Assembly: GCF_019880585.1 (NCBI RefSeq)
Contig: NZ_JAINVV010000001.1
Span: 186,001 to 250,000, forward strand
Direction of reading: 5' to 3'
Source: Sphingomonas colocasiae
GTDB taxonomy: Bacteria > Pseudomonadota > Alphaproteobacteria > Sphingomonadales > Sphingomonadaceae
Length of the DNA stretch: 64,000 bases
The notes below the pieces were generated by a model that did no database searches, was not told where the DNA came from, and was given only the letters and a program-made list of their open reading frames with translations. Positions within the stretch are counted from its first letter, which is position 1, and every line of letters starts with the position of its first letter. Shown here one piece after another: positions 45,193-54,795 of the stretch. Both the position numbers and the translations under genes were made by a program.

Positions 45193-45654
45193 TCACTCGC
45201 CCCCCATATCCTTCACATTCCCGGCGAAATCCTCGAAATCCTTGGCTTCCGCGAAATCCTTGTAGACGCTGGCGAAGCGGATGTACGCGACGCTGTCGAG
45301 CGCCTTCAGTCCATCCATCACCATTTCGCCGACGCGCTTCGCGGCGATCTCGTTTTCGCCGCTCGTTTCGATCTGCCGCTGGATGGCGGACACCAGCCGC
45401 TCGACGCGGATCTGTTCGATCGGGCGCTTGCGGCAGGCGATGGCGACCGAACGCTCCAGCTTTTCACGCGCGAACGGCTCGCGGCGGCCATCGCCCTTGA
45501 CGATGGTCAGTTCGCGAAGCTGGATCCGCTCGAAGGTGGTGAAGCGCGCGCCGCAGCCTTCGCACTGGCGACGCCGCCGGATCGCCGCCCCATCTTCCGT
45601 GGGGCGGCTGTCCTTCACCTGGCTGTCGTCATGGCTGCAGAACGGGCACTTCAA
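45193..45654 (-). CDS. nrdR: Transcriptional repressor NrdR
   Basis: A 153-residue repressor of ribonucleotide reductase genes. It has a zinc ribbon with Cys3, Cys6, Cys31 and Cys34 ([26 protein letters not shown]), then an ATP-cone from about 49 to 139 ([19 protein letters not shown]-like; [13 protein letters not shown]) that senses dATP/ATP. It sits 3 nt after glyA in an rpiB-glyA-nrdR operon, the usual alphaproteobacterial order. Confidence 0.96.
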   Translation of the reverse strand: MKCPFCSHDDSQVKDSRPTEDGAAIRRRRQCEGCGARFTTFERIQLRELTIVKGDGRREPFAREKLERSVAIACRKRPIEQIRVERLVSAIQRQIETSGENEIAAKRVGEMVMDGLKALDSVAYIRFASVYKDFAEAKDFEDFAGNVKDMGGE

Positions 45655-45657
45655 GGA

Positions 45658-46967
45658 TCACGCCTCCGGATAGATCGGGAAGCGTTCGCACAGCGCACGC
45701 ACGCGCTCACGCACATTGGCCTCGATCTGGCCGTCGCCGGCTTCACCGTTCTTGGCCAGTCCATCGAGGACGTCGGCGACCATGTTGCCGATCTCGCGGA
45801 ACTCGGCGGGGCCGAAGCCGCGCGTCGTGCCGGCCGGGCTGCCGACCCGGATGCCGCTGGTCTTGACCGGGGGCAGCGGATCGTTGGGGATGCCGTTCTT
45901 GTTGCAGGTGATCGCCGAACGTTCCAGCGCCTCGTCCGCATCCTTGCCGGTCACGCCCAGCGGGGTGAGGTCGACCAGCGCCAGATGCGTGTCGGTTCCG
46001 CCCGAAACCAGGTTTGCGCCGCGCTCCTTGAGCGTGGCGGCCAGCACCTTGGCATTTTCGACGACGGCTGCGGCATAGCTTTTGAACTCTGGCTGCAGCG
46101 CTTCGCCGAACGCAACCGCCTTGGCGGCGATGACGTGCATCAGCGGACCACCCTGCAGGCCGGGGAAGACCGCCGAGTTGATCTTCTTCGCGATCGCCTC
46201 GTCATCGGTCATCACCATGCCGCCGCGCGGACCGCGCAGCGTCTTGTGCGTCGTGGTGGTGACGACATGGGCGTGGCCGAACGGGGTGGGATGGACGCCG
46301 CCGGCGACGAGACCCGCGAAATGCGCCATGTCGACCATGAAGATCGCGCCGACTTCATCGGCGATCGCCCGGAAGCGCGCGAAATCGATGTGGCGCGGAT
46401 AGGCCGAGCCGCCGGTGATGATGATCTTCGGGCGATGCTCCTTGGCCAGCGCCTCGACCTGGTCGAAATCGATCAGATGATCGTCGGGGCGCACGCCATA
46501 TTGCACGGCGTTGAACCATTTGCCGGACATCGCGGCGCGCGCGCCGTGCGTCAGGTGGCCGCCGGCGTCGAGGCTGAGGCCCAGGATGGTGTCGCCGGGC
46601 TTGGCGAGCGCCAGCATGACGGCGCCATTGGCCTGCGCACCCGAATGCGGCTGGACGTTGGCGAAGCCGCAGCCGAAGATCTGCTTGGCGCGATCGATCG
46701 CGATCTGCTCGACCTCGTCGGAGGGGGCGCAGCCCTGATAATAGCGCTTGCCGGGATAGCCTTCGGCATATTTGTTGGTGAACACCGAACCCTGCGCTTC
46801 GAGCACCGCCTTGGAGACGATGTTTTCCGAAGCGATCAGTTCGATCTGGGTCTGCTCGCGCGTCAGTTCGTGGCGGACGCCGGCGAAGATCGCGGGATCG
46901 GCCTGTTCAAGGCCACGGGTGAAGAAGCCGTCGGGCTGGACGTCGTTCAGCGAAGCGGGATTGGTGC

Positions 46968-46971
<4 letters not shown>
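45658..46971 (-). CDS. glyA: Serine hydroxymethyltransferase
   Basis: A 437-residue PLP enzyme interconverting serine and glycine with tetrahydrofolate. Recognised by [48 protein letters not shown] and the PLP-lysine region [18 protein letters not shown]. The start at 46971 overlaps the rpiB stop by 4 nt. nrdR follows on the same transcript. Confidence 0.97.
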
Positions 46972-47414
<443 letters not shown>

Positions 47415-47556
47415 GGCGGCGCTCCCACGGAACTAAATGAGTCGATGGCGCGCTCTCTAGTGGAGGCGGCCGCCGAACGCCACCGGCGATTGGGTGGACA
47501 TTGCAACTCTGTTACGGTCAATATCCGCCCGACATGGTTTTCGAAAGGACATGCCG

Positions 47557-48015
47557 ATGCGCGTCGCCCCGCTTTTCCTCGTCACCGCGCTGCTTCTTGC
47601 CGGCTGCGGCAAACAGCCCGTCGAGGAGAATGCCGCCGCCGTGGAAAATGGCATGGCAATGGACATCGAGGAAGTGCCAGCGAACGAGGGACCGAGCACC
47701 GGATCGACCGATCTCGCGATCGAGGAGAATGGCGTGGCCACCGACGCGTGGGCCGGCAAATGGACCGGGCCGGAGGGGCTGGTGCTCGATATCGCCAAGA
47801 CCGCTCAGCCAGGCCGCTATGATGTGAAGGTGACGCTGCTCGATGGATCGGGCAGCTATACGGGAACGTCGGATGGCGACGCGATCCGCTTCACGCGCGG
47901 CGGGGTTCAGGAAGTGATCCGCAAGGCGACGGGCGATCAGACCGGGCTGAAATGGCTGGCGGGCAAACAGAACTGCCTGATGATCAAGCCGAGCGAGGGC
48001 TTCTGCCGCGACTGA
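47557..48015 (+). CDS. Small lipoprotein of unknown function
   Basis: About 152 residues. The N terminus MRVAPLFLVTALLLAGCGKQ has a clear lipobox (LAGC), so the protein is lipid-anchored, probably to the outer membrane. An acidic linker is followed by a compact beta-rich part (AWAGKWTGPEGLVLDIAK; YDVKVTLLDGSGSYTGTSDG; AIRFTRGGVQEVIRKATGDQ) ending in ENCLMIKPSEGFCRD-like sequence with two cysteines. This resembles lipocalin-like or META-like envelope proteins, without a firm family match. ATG 47557 was chosen because AAAGGA lies 8 nt upstream. Confidence 0.75.
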   Translation: MRVAPLFLVTALLLAGCGKQPVEENAAAVENGMAMDIEEVPANEGPSTGSTDLAIEENGVATDAWAGKWTGPEGLVLDIAKTAQPGRYDVKVTLLDGSGSYTGTSDGDAIRFTRGGVQEVIRKATGDQTGLKWLAGKQNCLMIKPSEGFCRD

Positions 48016-48131
48016 TCCGGCGTGCCCATCGTTTCGGCGTGATCGGCATTCTTTCTTGGCGGAGCGGTGGAACAAGCCCCGGGCAGCACGGTTGAATTGT
48101 CGACGTCAGCCAGTCGCCAGGAGCACGGACC

Positions 48132-48566
48132 ATGGACAACGCATTTGAGGCCTCCAGATCGATCCAGCCGGCCATGCCGGACTTTGGCGCCGTGTCTGAA
48201 CCGGTGCGTCCTGAGCGCTCGACAGTGGCGCAGTTCGCGGTCGAGGCGGTCGATCGCAGGATCGGTCGCGTCTCGAGTGGCTTGACGGGGCTGGCGGATT
48301 CGCTCGACGACATCGTACGGCGTACCGATCCGCCCTTTGCCGAGCCTTTTGCGGGATATGCCGCATCCGCGACCGATGGCCTCAGGAAGCTGGCCCGGCA
48401 TGCGGGCGATCGGAATGCAGACGAACTGATCGGTGGAATCGGGCGCACGGTGGGGCGCCATCCCTTGCTGACGGCCGGTGTCGGTGCGGCGCTCGGGGCT
48501 GCGGTCGGCATCGCGGTCGTCGCGCTTGGACGATCGGGTGTGGGGGCCGGGCCAGCCACGGCATAG
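48132..48566 (+). CDS. Small tail-anchored protein (YqjD/ElaB-like layout)
   Basis: A 144-residue protein. The first 100 residues are helical and polar (AQFAVEAVDRRIGRVSSGLT; GYAASATDGLRKLARHAGDR). Then IGRTVGRHPLLTAGVGAALG and AAVGIAVVALGR form one membrane helix preceded by R-H-P, the layout of YqjD/ElaB-type stress proteins. AGGAG lies 8 nt before the ATG. About 60 nt upstream is GGAAC-N16-GGTT, one base off the EcfG stress promoter, which would fit a stress gene. Function inferred only by layout. Confidence 0.65.
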   Translation: MDNAFEASRSIQPAMPDFGAVSEPVRPERSTVAQFAVEAVDRRIGRVSSGLTGLADSLDDIVRRTDPPFAEPFAGYAASATDGLRKLARHAGDRNADELIGGIGRTVGRHPLLTAGVGAALGAAVGIAVVALGRSGVGAGPATA

Positions 48567-48571
48567 AGCGT

Positions 48572-48748
48572 TCAGGAGTGCGGCGAGGCGCCGTCGGTCA
48601 GATGCTCGATTGCAAACAGGCGATGGCGTTCTGCCATCACCAGATGGGAATGGACCACACGGGGGTCTTTGGCCGCGCTGGCGCGGACACGTTCGTCCGT
48701 CTCGCGGCGGAGGTGGTAGTCTCTGGCGCTTTCCTGAACCTTTCCCAT
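48572..48748 (-). CDS. Small unannotated helical protein (58 aa)
   Basis: A 58-codon frame on the minus strand reads MGKVQESARDYHLRRETDER, then VRASAAKDPRVVHSHLVMAE, then RHRLFAIEHLTDGASPHS. The pattern (aromatic/RR-E...A..A.DP..R..H..LAERY) matches a short sphingomonad protein type often found in such gaps. It converges with the YqjD-like gene 5 nt away. No good ribosome-binding site is seen. The 151 nt to the next gene (48749-48899) may hold its promoter. Confidence 0.6.
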   Translation of the reverse strand: MGKVQESARDYHLRRETDERVRASAAKDPRVVHSHLVMAERHRLFAIEHLTDGASPHS

Positions 48749-48899
48749 ATGCCGAACGTCATAGGGCGGTGATTAACGAAGCCATAAATATCCGTTTTGG
48801 ATGAAGTTTTTCTTCGATGCGAGAGGATGTGGCGAAATCCGGTCGTCCAGCTTGGCCTGGGCGCTGGCATCTCCATCGGCTGCGCGCTATTCGCCGGAT

Positions 48900-49325
48900 A
48901 TGCTCAGCAGGATAGATCTCTGGATCGGCAAGACGCTTTTTGTGCCGCCGATCGTCAAACTGTGTCAGATTACCCGTCAAAGCCAGTTCGCGGTTTCGCG
49001 GCTGTTCTGGTTCGTGGCTGCGCTCGACGGTTTCTATCGCGCGGAGACAGTGTTCGGTTCGGTCGTATTCGGTGCGCTCAGCATCTTCATGATGCTCACC
49101 GCATCGCTGCGGGCGGACATGCCGACATCAAGCTCGATGGTGTTCAGGATGATCGCTGTGGCGTTCCTGATCATCGATCTGATCACCGGCGCGACGACAG
49201 GAGAATGGTTGGGGGCCGAATTCTGGGTGTTCGTGCTGATCGCCGAATATGCGGCGACGATCCGTACCATTCCGCCGCGTGAAACGAAGGCGGCCAAGGC
49301 GGTCAGTCCCGCCGGGACGCAATGA
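48900..49325 (+). CDS. Integral membrane protein of unknown function
   Basis: About 141 residues from the ATG at 48900. It begins MLSRIDLWIGKTLFVPPIVK and has three likely membrane helices (SVVFGALSIFMMLTASLRAD; MVFRMIAVAFLIIDLITGAT; FWVFVLIAEYAATI) and a charged tail. The open frame starts at 48801, but the added residues have no membrane character. No family recognised. Confidence 0.55.
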   Translation: MLSRIDLWIGKTLFVPPIVKLCQITRQSQFAVSRLFWFVAALDGFYRAETVFGSVVFGALSIFMMLTASLRADMPTSSSMVFRMIAVAFLIIDLITGATTGEWLGAEFWVFVLIAEYAATIRTIPPRETKAAKAVSPAGTQ

Positions 49326-49344
49326 GCCGACGACCCATCCGGTA

Positions 49345-49656
49345 TCAGGCTGCGGCGGGGCTTTCGATCGCGAAGAGGGTTTCGCCCTGGTAGCGCTGTG
49401 CGGTGGGGTCGAATTCCGCAAAGGGCTCGAATGAGCCGCCGTCCAGCGCCAGATCGGTCAGTCCCGCGAGCTTGAACGTGCCCAGCTTGGTCTCGCGTGG
49501 CGGTTGTCCGTCGCGCTCCAGCGTTGTCGCGTCGACATGGAGCTCGCCGTGGCGGGTATAGAGAATATGGGGGGCGAGCCTGACGGTGCCGCGGTTGTAA
49601 CAGGCGGTCACGCTCTTGTGCAGGGCTATCGCTTCCAGCAGTATTTTGCTCGGCAT
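49345..49656 (-). CDS. Small WYL-domain-like protein
   Basis: About 103 residues from ATG 49656. The pattern LLEAIALHKSVTACYNRGTV, RLAPHILYTRHGELHVDATT, then FKLAGLTDLALDGGSFEPF follows a stand-alone WYL-like fold (aromatic Y, then aPH.l..r.g.l.v......R, then f.l..i..l). WYL domains sense ligands or nucleic acids in regulators, but no DNA-binding part is present. Function unknown. Confidence 0.6.
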   Translation of the reverse strand: MPSKILLEAIALHKSVTACYNRGTVRLAPHILYTRHGELHVDATTLERDGQPPRETKLGTFKLAGLTDLALDGGSFEPFAEFDPTAQRYQGETLFAIESPAAA

Positions 49657-49996
49657 CCGCCCAGCATGGACAAGCGCGCAGGTTGATTCAAGTTTTTTTG
49701 TGCGTTGCAGCACTTCAGGGCGCGGCGATGCGGACGACGCGCCATTGGCGGAAACCCCGATCGCCTATGTCGACGACCTCAGGAGCCGTGTTCCCTCACA
49801 GAAACACGGCGCTGCGTGGCAGCGCCGTAGGTGGTGACTTCAGTTTTTCCCCCTTTTTGGTGCCGCCGCCGGGAACCCAGTGACGACACGTGCCGGCAGC
49901 ATGTGCCGAACACGGCGTGTGCGCAAGCGCCCGTCAGATGCTATCTGGTCCGTTTTGGAGGATTCGTGATTGGGGTGGCGCGCGAACGACGGGCGT
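49657..49996. other. Gene-free stretch with consecutive hairpins
   Basis: No convincing gene is seen in these 340 nt. The middle holds two back-to-back hairpins (49786-49826) followed by a T/C-rich run (TTTTTCCCCCTTTTT), which suggests a structured transcript. The rest is ordinary GC-rich sequence. Confidence 0.4.
49786..49826 (+). ncRNA. Possible small structured RNA or leader (two tandem hairpins)
   Basis: CCGTGTT (49786-49792) pairs with AACACGG (49803-49809), and GGCGCTGC (49808-49815) pairs with GCAGCGCC (49819-49826). After 16 nt comes TTTTTCCCCCTTTTT. Both stems are perfect. This could be the 3' end of a small RNA or an attenuator-like element; no known RNA family is recognised. Confidence 0.3.
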
Positions 49997-50560
49997 TCAA
50001 AGTCTGCGGACGAGGCGGGTGGCGACGGCTATCCAGCCCGGGTCCGCAATGACTTGCTGGCGCGCTCCGGCACCGGGCGGCAAGATGTGCAGCCTGCCGT
50101 CGTCGCGGCCGATGAGGCGGCCGAACAGGAAGCGTCCGGCAGGGCGGGGGGCGAGCACGTCCCGGTTGAGCGCCAGGCCGAATGCCTCGGGTGCGAGGCG
50201 CACACACCAGATATCGTCTCCCGCGCGATAATCGCCGATCCCGGTTTCGACATGCATCGCGACATGATCGGGCGAAACGGCGGGTGGCGCGATGCTGGCT
50301 TCGTGCGGCGGCGCGCGAACGCCATCGGCGGCAAGTACCGCGACCAGCCGCAAATCGGCGCGTTCCGACGTTCGTACGAGATCCGATGCGGTGACGCCCA
50401 GTGCTGTGGCGATGCGATTGAGCCATGCGACCGAAACGGTACGCGTTCCGGTTTCGAGGCGCCCGATGGTCTGCGCGGTAGTCGGCGGATCGCAGCGTGC
50501 CGCCACATCGGCAAGCGTCAATCGCTTTGCGCGCCGTACTTCGCGAATGGCCGTGATCAT
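49997..50560 (-). CDS. XRE-family helix-turn-helix regulator with C-terminal sensing domain
   Basis: About 187 residues. Residues 1-62 are a Cro/C1-type helix-turn-helix (IREVRRAKRLTLADVAARCD; TTAQTIGRLETGTRTVSVAW; LNRIATALGVTASDLVR). The C-terminal part (DDIWCVRLAPEAFGLALNRD; FLFGRLIGRDDGRLHILPPG) is a peptidase-S24-like or small barrel domain without a catalytic Ser-Lys pair that I can see. The ATG at 50560 starts the HTH; the upstream frame is unlikely to be coding. The target is unknown. Confidence 0.8.
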   Translation of the reverse strand: MITAIREVRRAKRLTLADVAARCDPPTTAQTIGRLETGTRTVSVAWLNRIATALGVTASDLVRTSERADLRLVAVLAADGVRAPPHEASIAPPAVSPDHVAMHVETGIGDYRAGDDIWCVRLAPEAFGLALNRDVLAPRPAGRFLFGRLIGRDDGRLHILPPGAGARQQVIADPGWIAVATRLVRRL

Positions 50561-50827
50561 CGCCCTGTCTCCGATAACCGTTCCGGTTTCTTTCTGTCGT
50601 ACAGGATCGCCCGGGCTGCAAGGTTTCTCGATCGAGAAGGGGGCGATTCGGTAAACATCCGACCGCGATCCGGGCTCATTCCATTCCGGCGGCGAAGTGT
50701 CGCGGCGGCACGCGTCATCGTGCAGCGTCATGCAATTCTGGCGAAACGCTCTGCGGGAAGATCCGTTGCGGGTTGCGGCGGGTGATGCCAGCATGGCGGG
50801 GCCTGATCAGGAACGGGAGCCGCCCAG

Positions 50828-51511
50828 ATGATTCTTTATGGCGCATCGCTTTCACCCTTCGTTCGCAAAGTCCTGGCCTATGCAGCCGAGAAGGGCATAG
50901 CGCTCGAATTGAAGCCAGGCGGAATGGGGCGGGGCGGCGAAGAGTTCGAAGACGCGAGTCCGTTCCGCAAGATGCCGGCGCTGCGCGACCCGGGCGCCGA
51001 TGGCGGCGAGGATTTCACCATCTGCGATTCGAGCGCGATCATCGCCTATCTCGAGGCCCTGCATCCCGAGCCGAACCTGATTCCCGCCGAACCCAAGGCG
51101 CGGGCGCGGGCGATCTGGTACGACGAATTCGGCGACACCATCGTGATGGGATGCGGCGTCAAGATGTTCTTCAATCGTGTGGTTTCGCCGCGCTTTCTGG
51201 GACGCCCGGGTGACCTTGCGGCCGCCGATGCGGCCGAGCGCGACGAATTGCCGCCGATTCTCGACTATCTTGAACGCGTCGTTCCTTCGTCCGGCTTCCT
51301 CGTCGAGGACAGGCTGACATTGGCGGATCTCGCGGTTGCCAGCCCGTTCGCGAATCTGTCGCATATCGGCGTTCGGCCCGATCCGGTGATCTACCCGCGT
51401 ACGGCGGCCTATCTCGATGCCATACTGGCCCGTCCGAGCTTCTCGCACTGGGTGGCGCGCGAGGAGGCCTATTTCATGCGTGAGCCGGTCATGTCGACCA
51501 AGGCCGTTTGA
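50828..51511 (+). CDS. Glutathione S-transferase family protein
   Basis: A 227-residue GST. The N-terminal thioredoxin fold shows ILYGASLSPFVRKVLAYAAE, with the Ser-Pro active-site turn, and the glutathione-binding FTICDSSAIIAYLEALHPEP. The C-terminal helical domain carries the family N-cap motif region VEDRLTLADLAVASPFANL. A GGGAGC site precedes the ATG. It could detoxify electrophiles; the substrate is unknown. Confidence 0.9.
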   Translation: MILYGASLSPFVRKVLAYAAEKGIALELKPGGMGRGGEEFEDASPFRKMPALRDPGADGGEDFTICDSSAIIAYLEALHPEPNLIPAEPKARARAIWYDEFGDTIVMGCGVKMFFNRVVSPRFLGRPGDLAAADAAERDELPPILDYLERVVPSSGFLVEDRLTLADLAVASPFANLSHIGVRPDPVIYPRTAAYLDAILARPSFSHWVAREEAYFMREPVMSTKAV

Positions 51512-51895
51512 AGGGGTGCCGATCAGCGTTTTTCGCAGGCGCTGTCTATCGCCTCGAGTCCGAGCCCGGTGAGGCATCGTATCGCGCGGAGCGCTGGTCG
51601 GTCGGGTCTGGAGTGCCTGCGGGGGTGGGGCATATCGGCCCTCTTGGATCGATTCCGGCGGTACGCGATGCTGGCGCGGGCGAGCCAAACCGATGTTGCG
51701 GCGCGCAATTTATTTGACGGGGCGAGCTCTTCCGCGGGAACCTTCGCCTTGTTCCGGTGTTCTCGGCGTGTCTGATGCGGGGGAATGTGCGGCTTTTTGG
51801 CCACACCCAACCCAATTGTTTCGCTTGCGTGGAAACATGGCATTGGGTAGTGAGTTTTTGCTGTCCTAAGTGACAAACAAGAAAGGGGAATACCT
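51512..51895. other. Intergenic region upstream of ompA
   Basis: No supported gene lies in these 384 nt. Open frames here lack family features. The last 60 nt become less GC-rich and end with AAAGGGGA before the ompA ATG, so the ompA promoter should lie at about 51800-51880. GGAAC with TGTT 16 nt later (from 51741) is a weak look-alike of the EcfG promoter. Confidence 0.4.
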
Positions 51896-53020
51896 ATGCG
51901 GAAAGTCGCCATGGCGATGGCACTTGCCTCCACGGCCCTCGCTTCGCCGGCTCTCGCCCGCGACGATGCGTGGTATATCGGAGTCGAGGGCGGCGCGATG
52001 ATCGTCGAAGATCTCGATCTCGACATCGGCGCCAGGAACGATGCCGCTCGGGTCGATCATGACTATGGTTACGATTTCGACGCGATCATCGGTTATGATT
52101 TCGGCGGCTTCCGCGTTGAAGCCGAAGTGGGTTACAAGCAAGCGACCGTCAAGGGGTATACGTCGAGTGTCACCTTGCCCTATGGTCCTGGAAGCGCGGT
52201 TGCCGCTTCGGGTAGCTATGTCGACAATGGCGGCAAGACGTCCGCACTGAGCTTCATGGTCAACGGCATGCTTGATTTCGGCGATGATGACGGCCTGCAA
52301 GGCTTCATTGGCGCTGGCGCGGGTGTTGCGCGCGTGAAAGCAGACGATTACTCGATCAATTCGAGTGGCCCTGGTTTCCTGAATGACTCGGATACCGGTT
52401 TTGCTTGGCAGGCGATTGCGGGCGTTCGTGCTCCGCTTTCGAAGAATGTTGACATCGGCTTGAAGTATCGCTTCTTCAACGTCAACAATGTCGATCTGGT
52501 CGATCGACTGGGGCGTGACGTGCAGACGCGCTTCCGCTCGCATAGCCTGCTTGGCTCAGTAATCTTCAACTTCGGTGAAGCAGCACCGCCGCCGCCCCCG
52601 CCGCCCCCGCCGCCCCCGCCGCCACCCCCGCCCCCGCCGCCTCCGCCGCCTCCGCCGCCTGCGCCGGAGTGCACGCCGGGACCGTACATCGTGTTCTTCG
52701 ACTGGGATAAGTCGAACATCACGCCGGAAGCGGCTTCGATCCTGGACAACGCGGTCACCGCGTACCAGAATTGCGGCAACGCGCAGGTCATGCTTGCCGG
52801 TCACGCCGACAAGTCGGGTTCGGACAAGTACAATGTCGGCCTCTCGCAGCGCCGCAATGACTCGGTTCGTTCCTATCTGGAATCGAAGGGCATTTCTTCG
52901 GGTGTCATCTCGACCGAAGCGTTCGGCGAAAGCCGCCCGCGCGTCGAGACCGCCGACGGTGTCCGCGAGCTGCAGAACCGCCGCGTGGAAATCACTTACG
53001 GACCCGGTTCGGGCATGTAA
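51896..53020 (+). CDS. OmpA-family outer-membrane protein with long polyproline linker
   Basis: A 374-residue protein. The signal peptide MRKVAMAMALASTALASPAL is followed by an eight-strand barrel (residues 25-228, ending LLGSVIFNF). About 25 consecutive prolines follow at residues 231-255 (52586-52660), then a C-terminal OmpA peptidoglycan-binding domain (YIVFFDWDKSNITPEAASIL; AGHADKSGSDKYNVGLSQRR; ELQNRRVEITY). It anchors the outer membrane to peptidoglycan. AAAGGGGA precedes the ATG by 6 nt, and a strong terminator follows the stop, so it is its own transcription unit. Confidence 0.93.
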   Translation: MRKVAMAMALASTALASPALARDDAWYIGVEGGAMIVEDLDLDIGARNDAARVDHDYGYDFDAIIGYDFGGFRVEAEVGYKQATVKGYTSSVTLPYGPGSAVAASGSYVDNGGKTSALSFMVNGMLDFGDDDGLQGFIGAGAGVARVKADDYSINSSGPGFLNDSDTGFAWQAIAGVRAPLSKNVDIGLKYRFFNVNNVDLVDRLGRDVQTRFRSHSLLGSVIFNFGEAAPPPPPPPPPPPPPPPPPPPPPPPPPAPECTPGPYIVFFDWDKSNITPEAASILDNAVTAYQNCGNAQVMLAGHADKSGSDKYNVGLSQRRNDSVRSYLESKGISSGVISTEAFGESRPRVETADGVRELQNRRVEITYGPGSGM

Positions 53021-53061
53021 GCGACGGGCAATCTTCGGATTGCCTCATGCGACAGAAAATC

Positions 53062-53094
53062 GGAGGTCGGCTTTCGGGCCGGCCTCCTTTTTTT
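53062..53094 (+). terminator. Rho-independent terminator of ompA
   Basis: A 10-bp stem (GGAGGTCGGC and GCCGGCCTCC, one T-G pair, 6-nt loop) directly followed by seven T residues, 41 nt after the ompA stop. Confidence 0.92.
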
Positions 53095-53290
53095 GTCTTT
53101 AGGTCCTGATTTGCTGATCGGCGGCGGATTTGGCGGGTTCGTGGTTCGTCTGCGATGTAAGGGATTTCCTGTTTCCGAATCCGGCGGACGGCTGAAAAAT
53201 CGCGGTAAACAGAATATCCCGGTCTTTGTTCTGGTTTGATCCGCCTCGGACAGTGGCTAAGAAGCTGGCAAATCATCTTCGGGGAATGAC

Positions 53291-54598
53291 ATGAAGATCA
53301 CCATGATCGGCGCCGGCTATGTCGGCCTAGTATCTGGCGCGTGCTTTTCGGATTTCGGGCACAGCGTTGTTTGTGTCGACAAGGATCCCGGCAAGATCGA
53401 AGCTCTCGAAGCAGGCCGAATGCCCATTTTCGAACCCGGGCTCGATGCACTGGTTGCGAAGAACGTGGCGGCTGGTCGCCTCTCGTTCACGACCGAACTG
53501 GCTGACGCGGTCAGGGATGCGGGCGCGATCTTCATTGCTGTGGGAACCCCGTCGCGGCGGGGAGATGGCCATGCCGATCTGACCTATGTCTATGAAGCCG
53601 CGCGCGAGATTGCAGGCGCGTTGACCGGTGATACGGTGATCGTCACCAAATCGACCGTGCCGGTGGGGACGGGGGATCGGGTGGAGGAGATCATCCGCGA
53701 ATTGCGTCCCGAACTCCGCGTCGAAGTCGTCTCCAATCCCGAGTTCCTGCGTGAAGGCGCTGCGATCGGCGATTTCAAGCGGCCGGATCGCATCGTCGTG
53801 GGCAGCGAAAGCGAATGGGCGCGTGACGTGATGCGCGAAATCTATCGTCCGCTTTACCTGAATCAGGCGCCGATGGTCTTCACCAGCCGGCGCAGCTCCG
53901 AATTGATCAAATACGCCGCCAACGCCTTTCTCGCGACCAAGATCACCTTCATCAACGAGATTGCGGACCTGTGCGAAGCGGTTGGTGCGGAGGTGCAGGA
54001 TGTTTCGCGCGGGATCGGCCTGGATAACCGGATCGGCGCGAAGTTCCTGCATGCCGGCCCTGGTTATGGCGGTTCGTGTTTTCCCAAGGATACGGTTGCG
54101 CTGCTCAAGACCGCAGAGGATTATGCGACGCCGCTCCGGATCGTCGAGGCGACCGTGCAGGTCAACGACAGCCGCAAACGTGCGATGGGGCGTCGCATCC
54201 TGCAGGCAATGGGGGGTGATGTACGGGGCCGCACGGTTGGGCTGCTCGGCCTGACATTCAAGCCCAATACCGACGATATGCGCGACGCGCCGTCGCTCGC
54301 GATCATCCGCAGTCTCCAGGACGCGGGTGTCAGCATCAAGGCCTATGATCCGGAGGGCATGGAGGTTGCACGCCCGTTGATCGGTGATGTTGAACTGGTC
54401 GGAGACGCCTATGAAGCGGCTCGCGATGTGGATGCGCTGGCGATCGTCACCGAATGGGACGCGTTCCGCGCACTCGATCTGACCCGGATCGCCGCGTCGA
54501 TGCGTACGCCATTGCTGGTTGACCTGCGCAACATCTACTCGCCGAGCGAAGTGGAGCGCGTAGGGTTGTGCTATGTGCCTGTCGGCTCGCCGTCATAA
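53291..54598 (+). CDS. UDP-glucose 6-dehydrogenase
   Basis: A 435-residue enzyme oxidising UDP-glucose to UDP-glucuronate for exopolysaccharide. It shows an N-terminal NAD fold (MKITMIGAGYVGLVSGACFS), VTKSTVPVGTGD, NPEFLREGAAIGDFKRPDRI, KYAANAFLATKITFINEIAD, and the catalytic Cys263 in GPGYGGSCFPKDTVALL. The C terminus has FKPNTDDMRDAPSL. Length and motifs match Ugd/TuaD/RkpK. It stands alone between ompA and the small membrane-protein gene and fits the nearby polysaccharide genes. Confidence 0.95.
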   Translation: MKITMIGAGYVGLVSGACFSDFGHSVVCVDKDPGKIEALEAGRMPIFEPGLDALVAKNVAAGRLSFTTELADAVRDAGAIFIAVGTPSRRGDGHADLTYVYEAAREIAGALTGDTVIVTKSTVPVGTGDRVEEIIRELRPELRVEVVSNPEFLREGAAIGDFKRPDRIVVGSESEWARDVMREIYRPLYLNQAPMVFTSRRSSELIKYAANAFLATKITFINEIADLCEAVGAEVQDVSRGIGLDNRIGAKFLHAGPGYGGSCFPKDTVALLKTAEDYATPLRIVEATVQVNDSRKRAMGRRILQAMGGDVRGRTVGLLGLTFKPNTDDMRDAPSLAIIRSLQDAGVSIKAYDPEGMEVARPLIGDVELVGDAYEAARDVDALAIVTEWDAFRALDLTRIAASMRTPLLVDLRNIYSPSEVERVGLCYVPVGSPS

Positions 54599-54742
54599 TC
54601 CAAGGGACCTGTGGGGCAATCGCGCCCGCTTTGGCGATCAACGATATTCACCGGGCCGCGTGATCCTGCGATCGCGCGGCCCAATTTGTGCGGGCACAGG
54701 TGTCGGACACGGTCTGTCGTTCGGCGAGACGAAAACGCGGGC

Positions 54743-54767
54743 AAAAAAAGGCGGCCCGAAAGCCGCC
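54743..54767 (-). terminator. Rho-independent terminator of the small membrane-protein gene
   Basis: GGCGGC-CCGAAA-GCCGCC at 54750-54767. Read on the minus strand it is followed by seven T residues (54749-54743), 28 nt after the stop of the minus-strand gene. Confidence 0.85.
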
Positions 54768-54795
54768 ATTTTCTGTTCTTGAGTTCCCGATGAGA

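Noticed and set aside
51523-52026. Minus-strand frame in the gap upstream of ompA
   Set aside because: It runs into the ompA gene on the opposite strand and has no family pattern or start signal.
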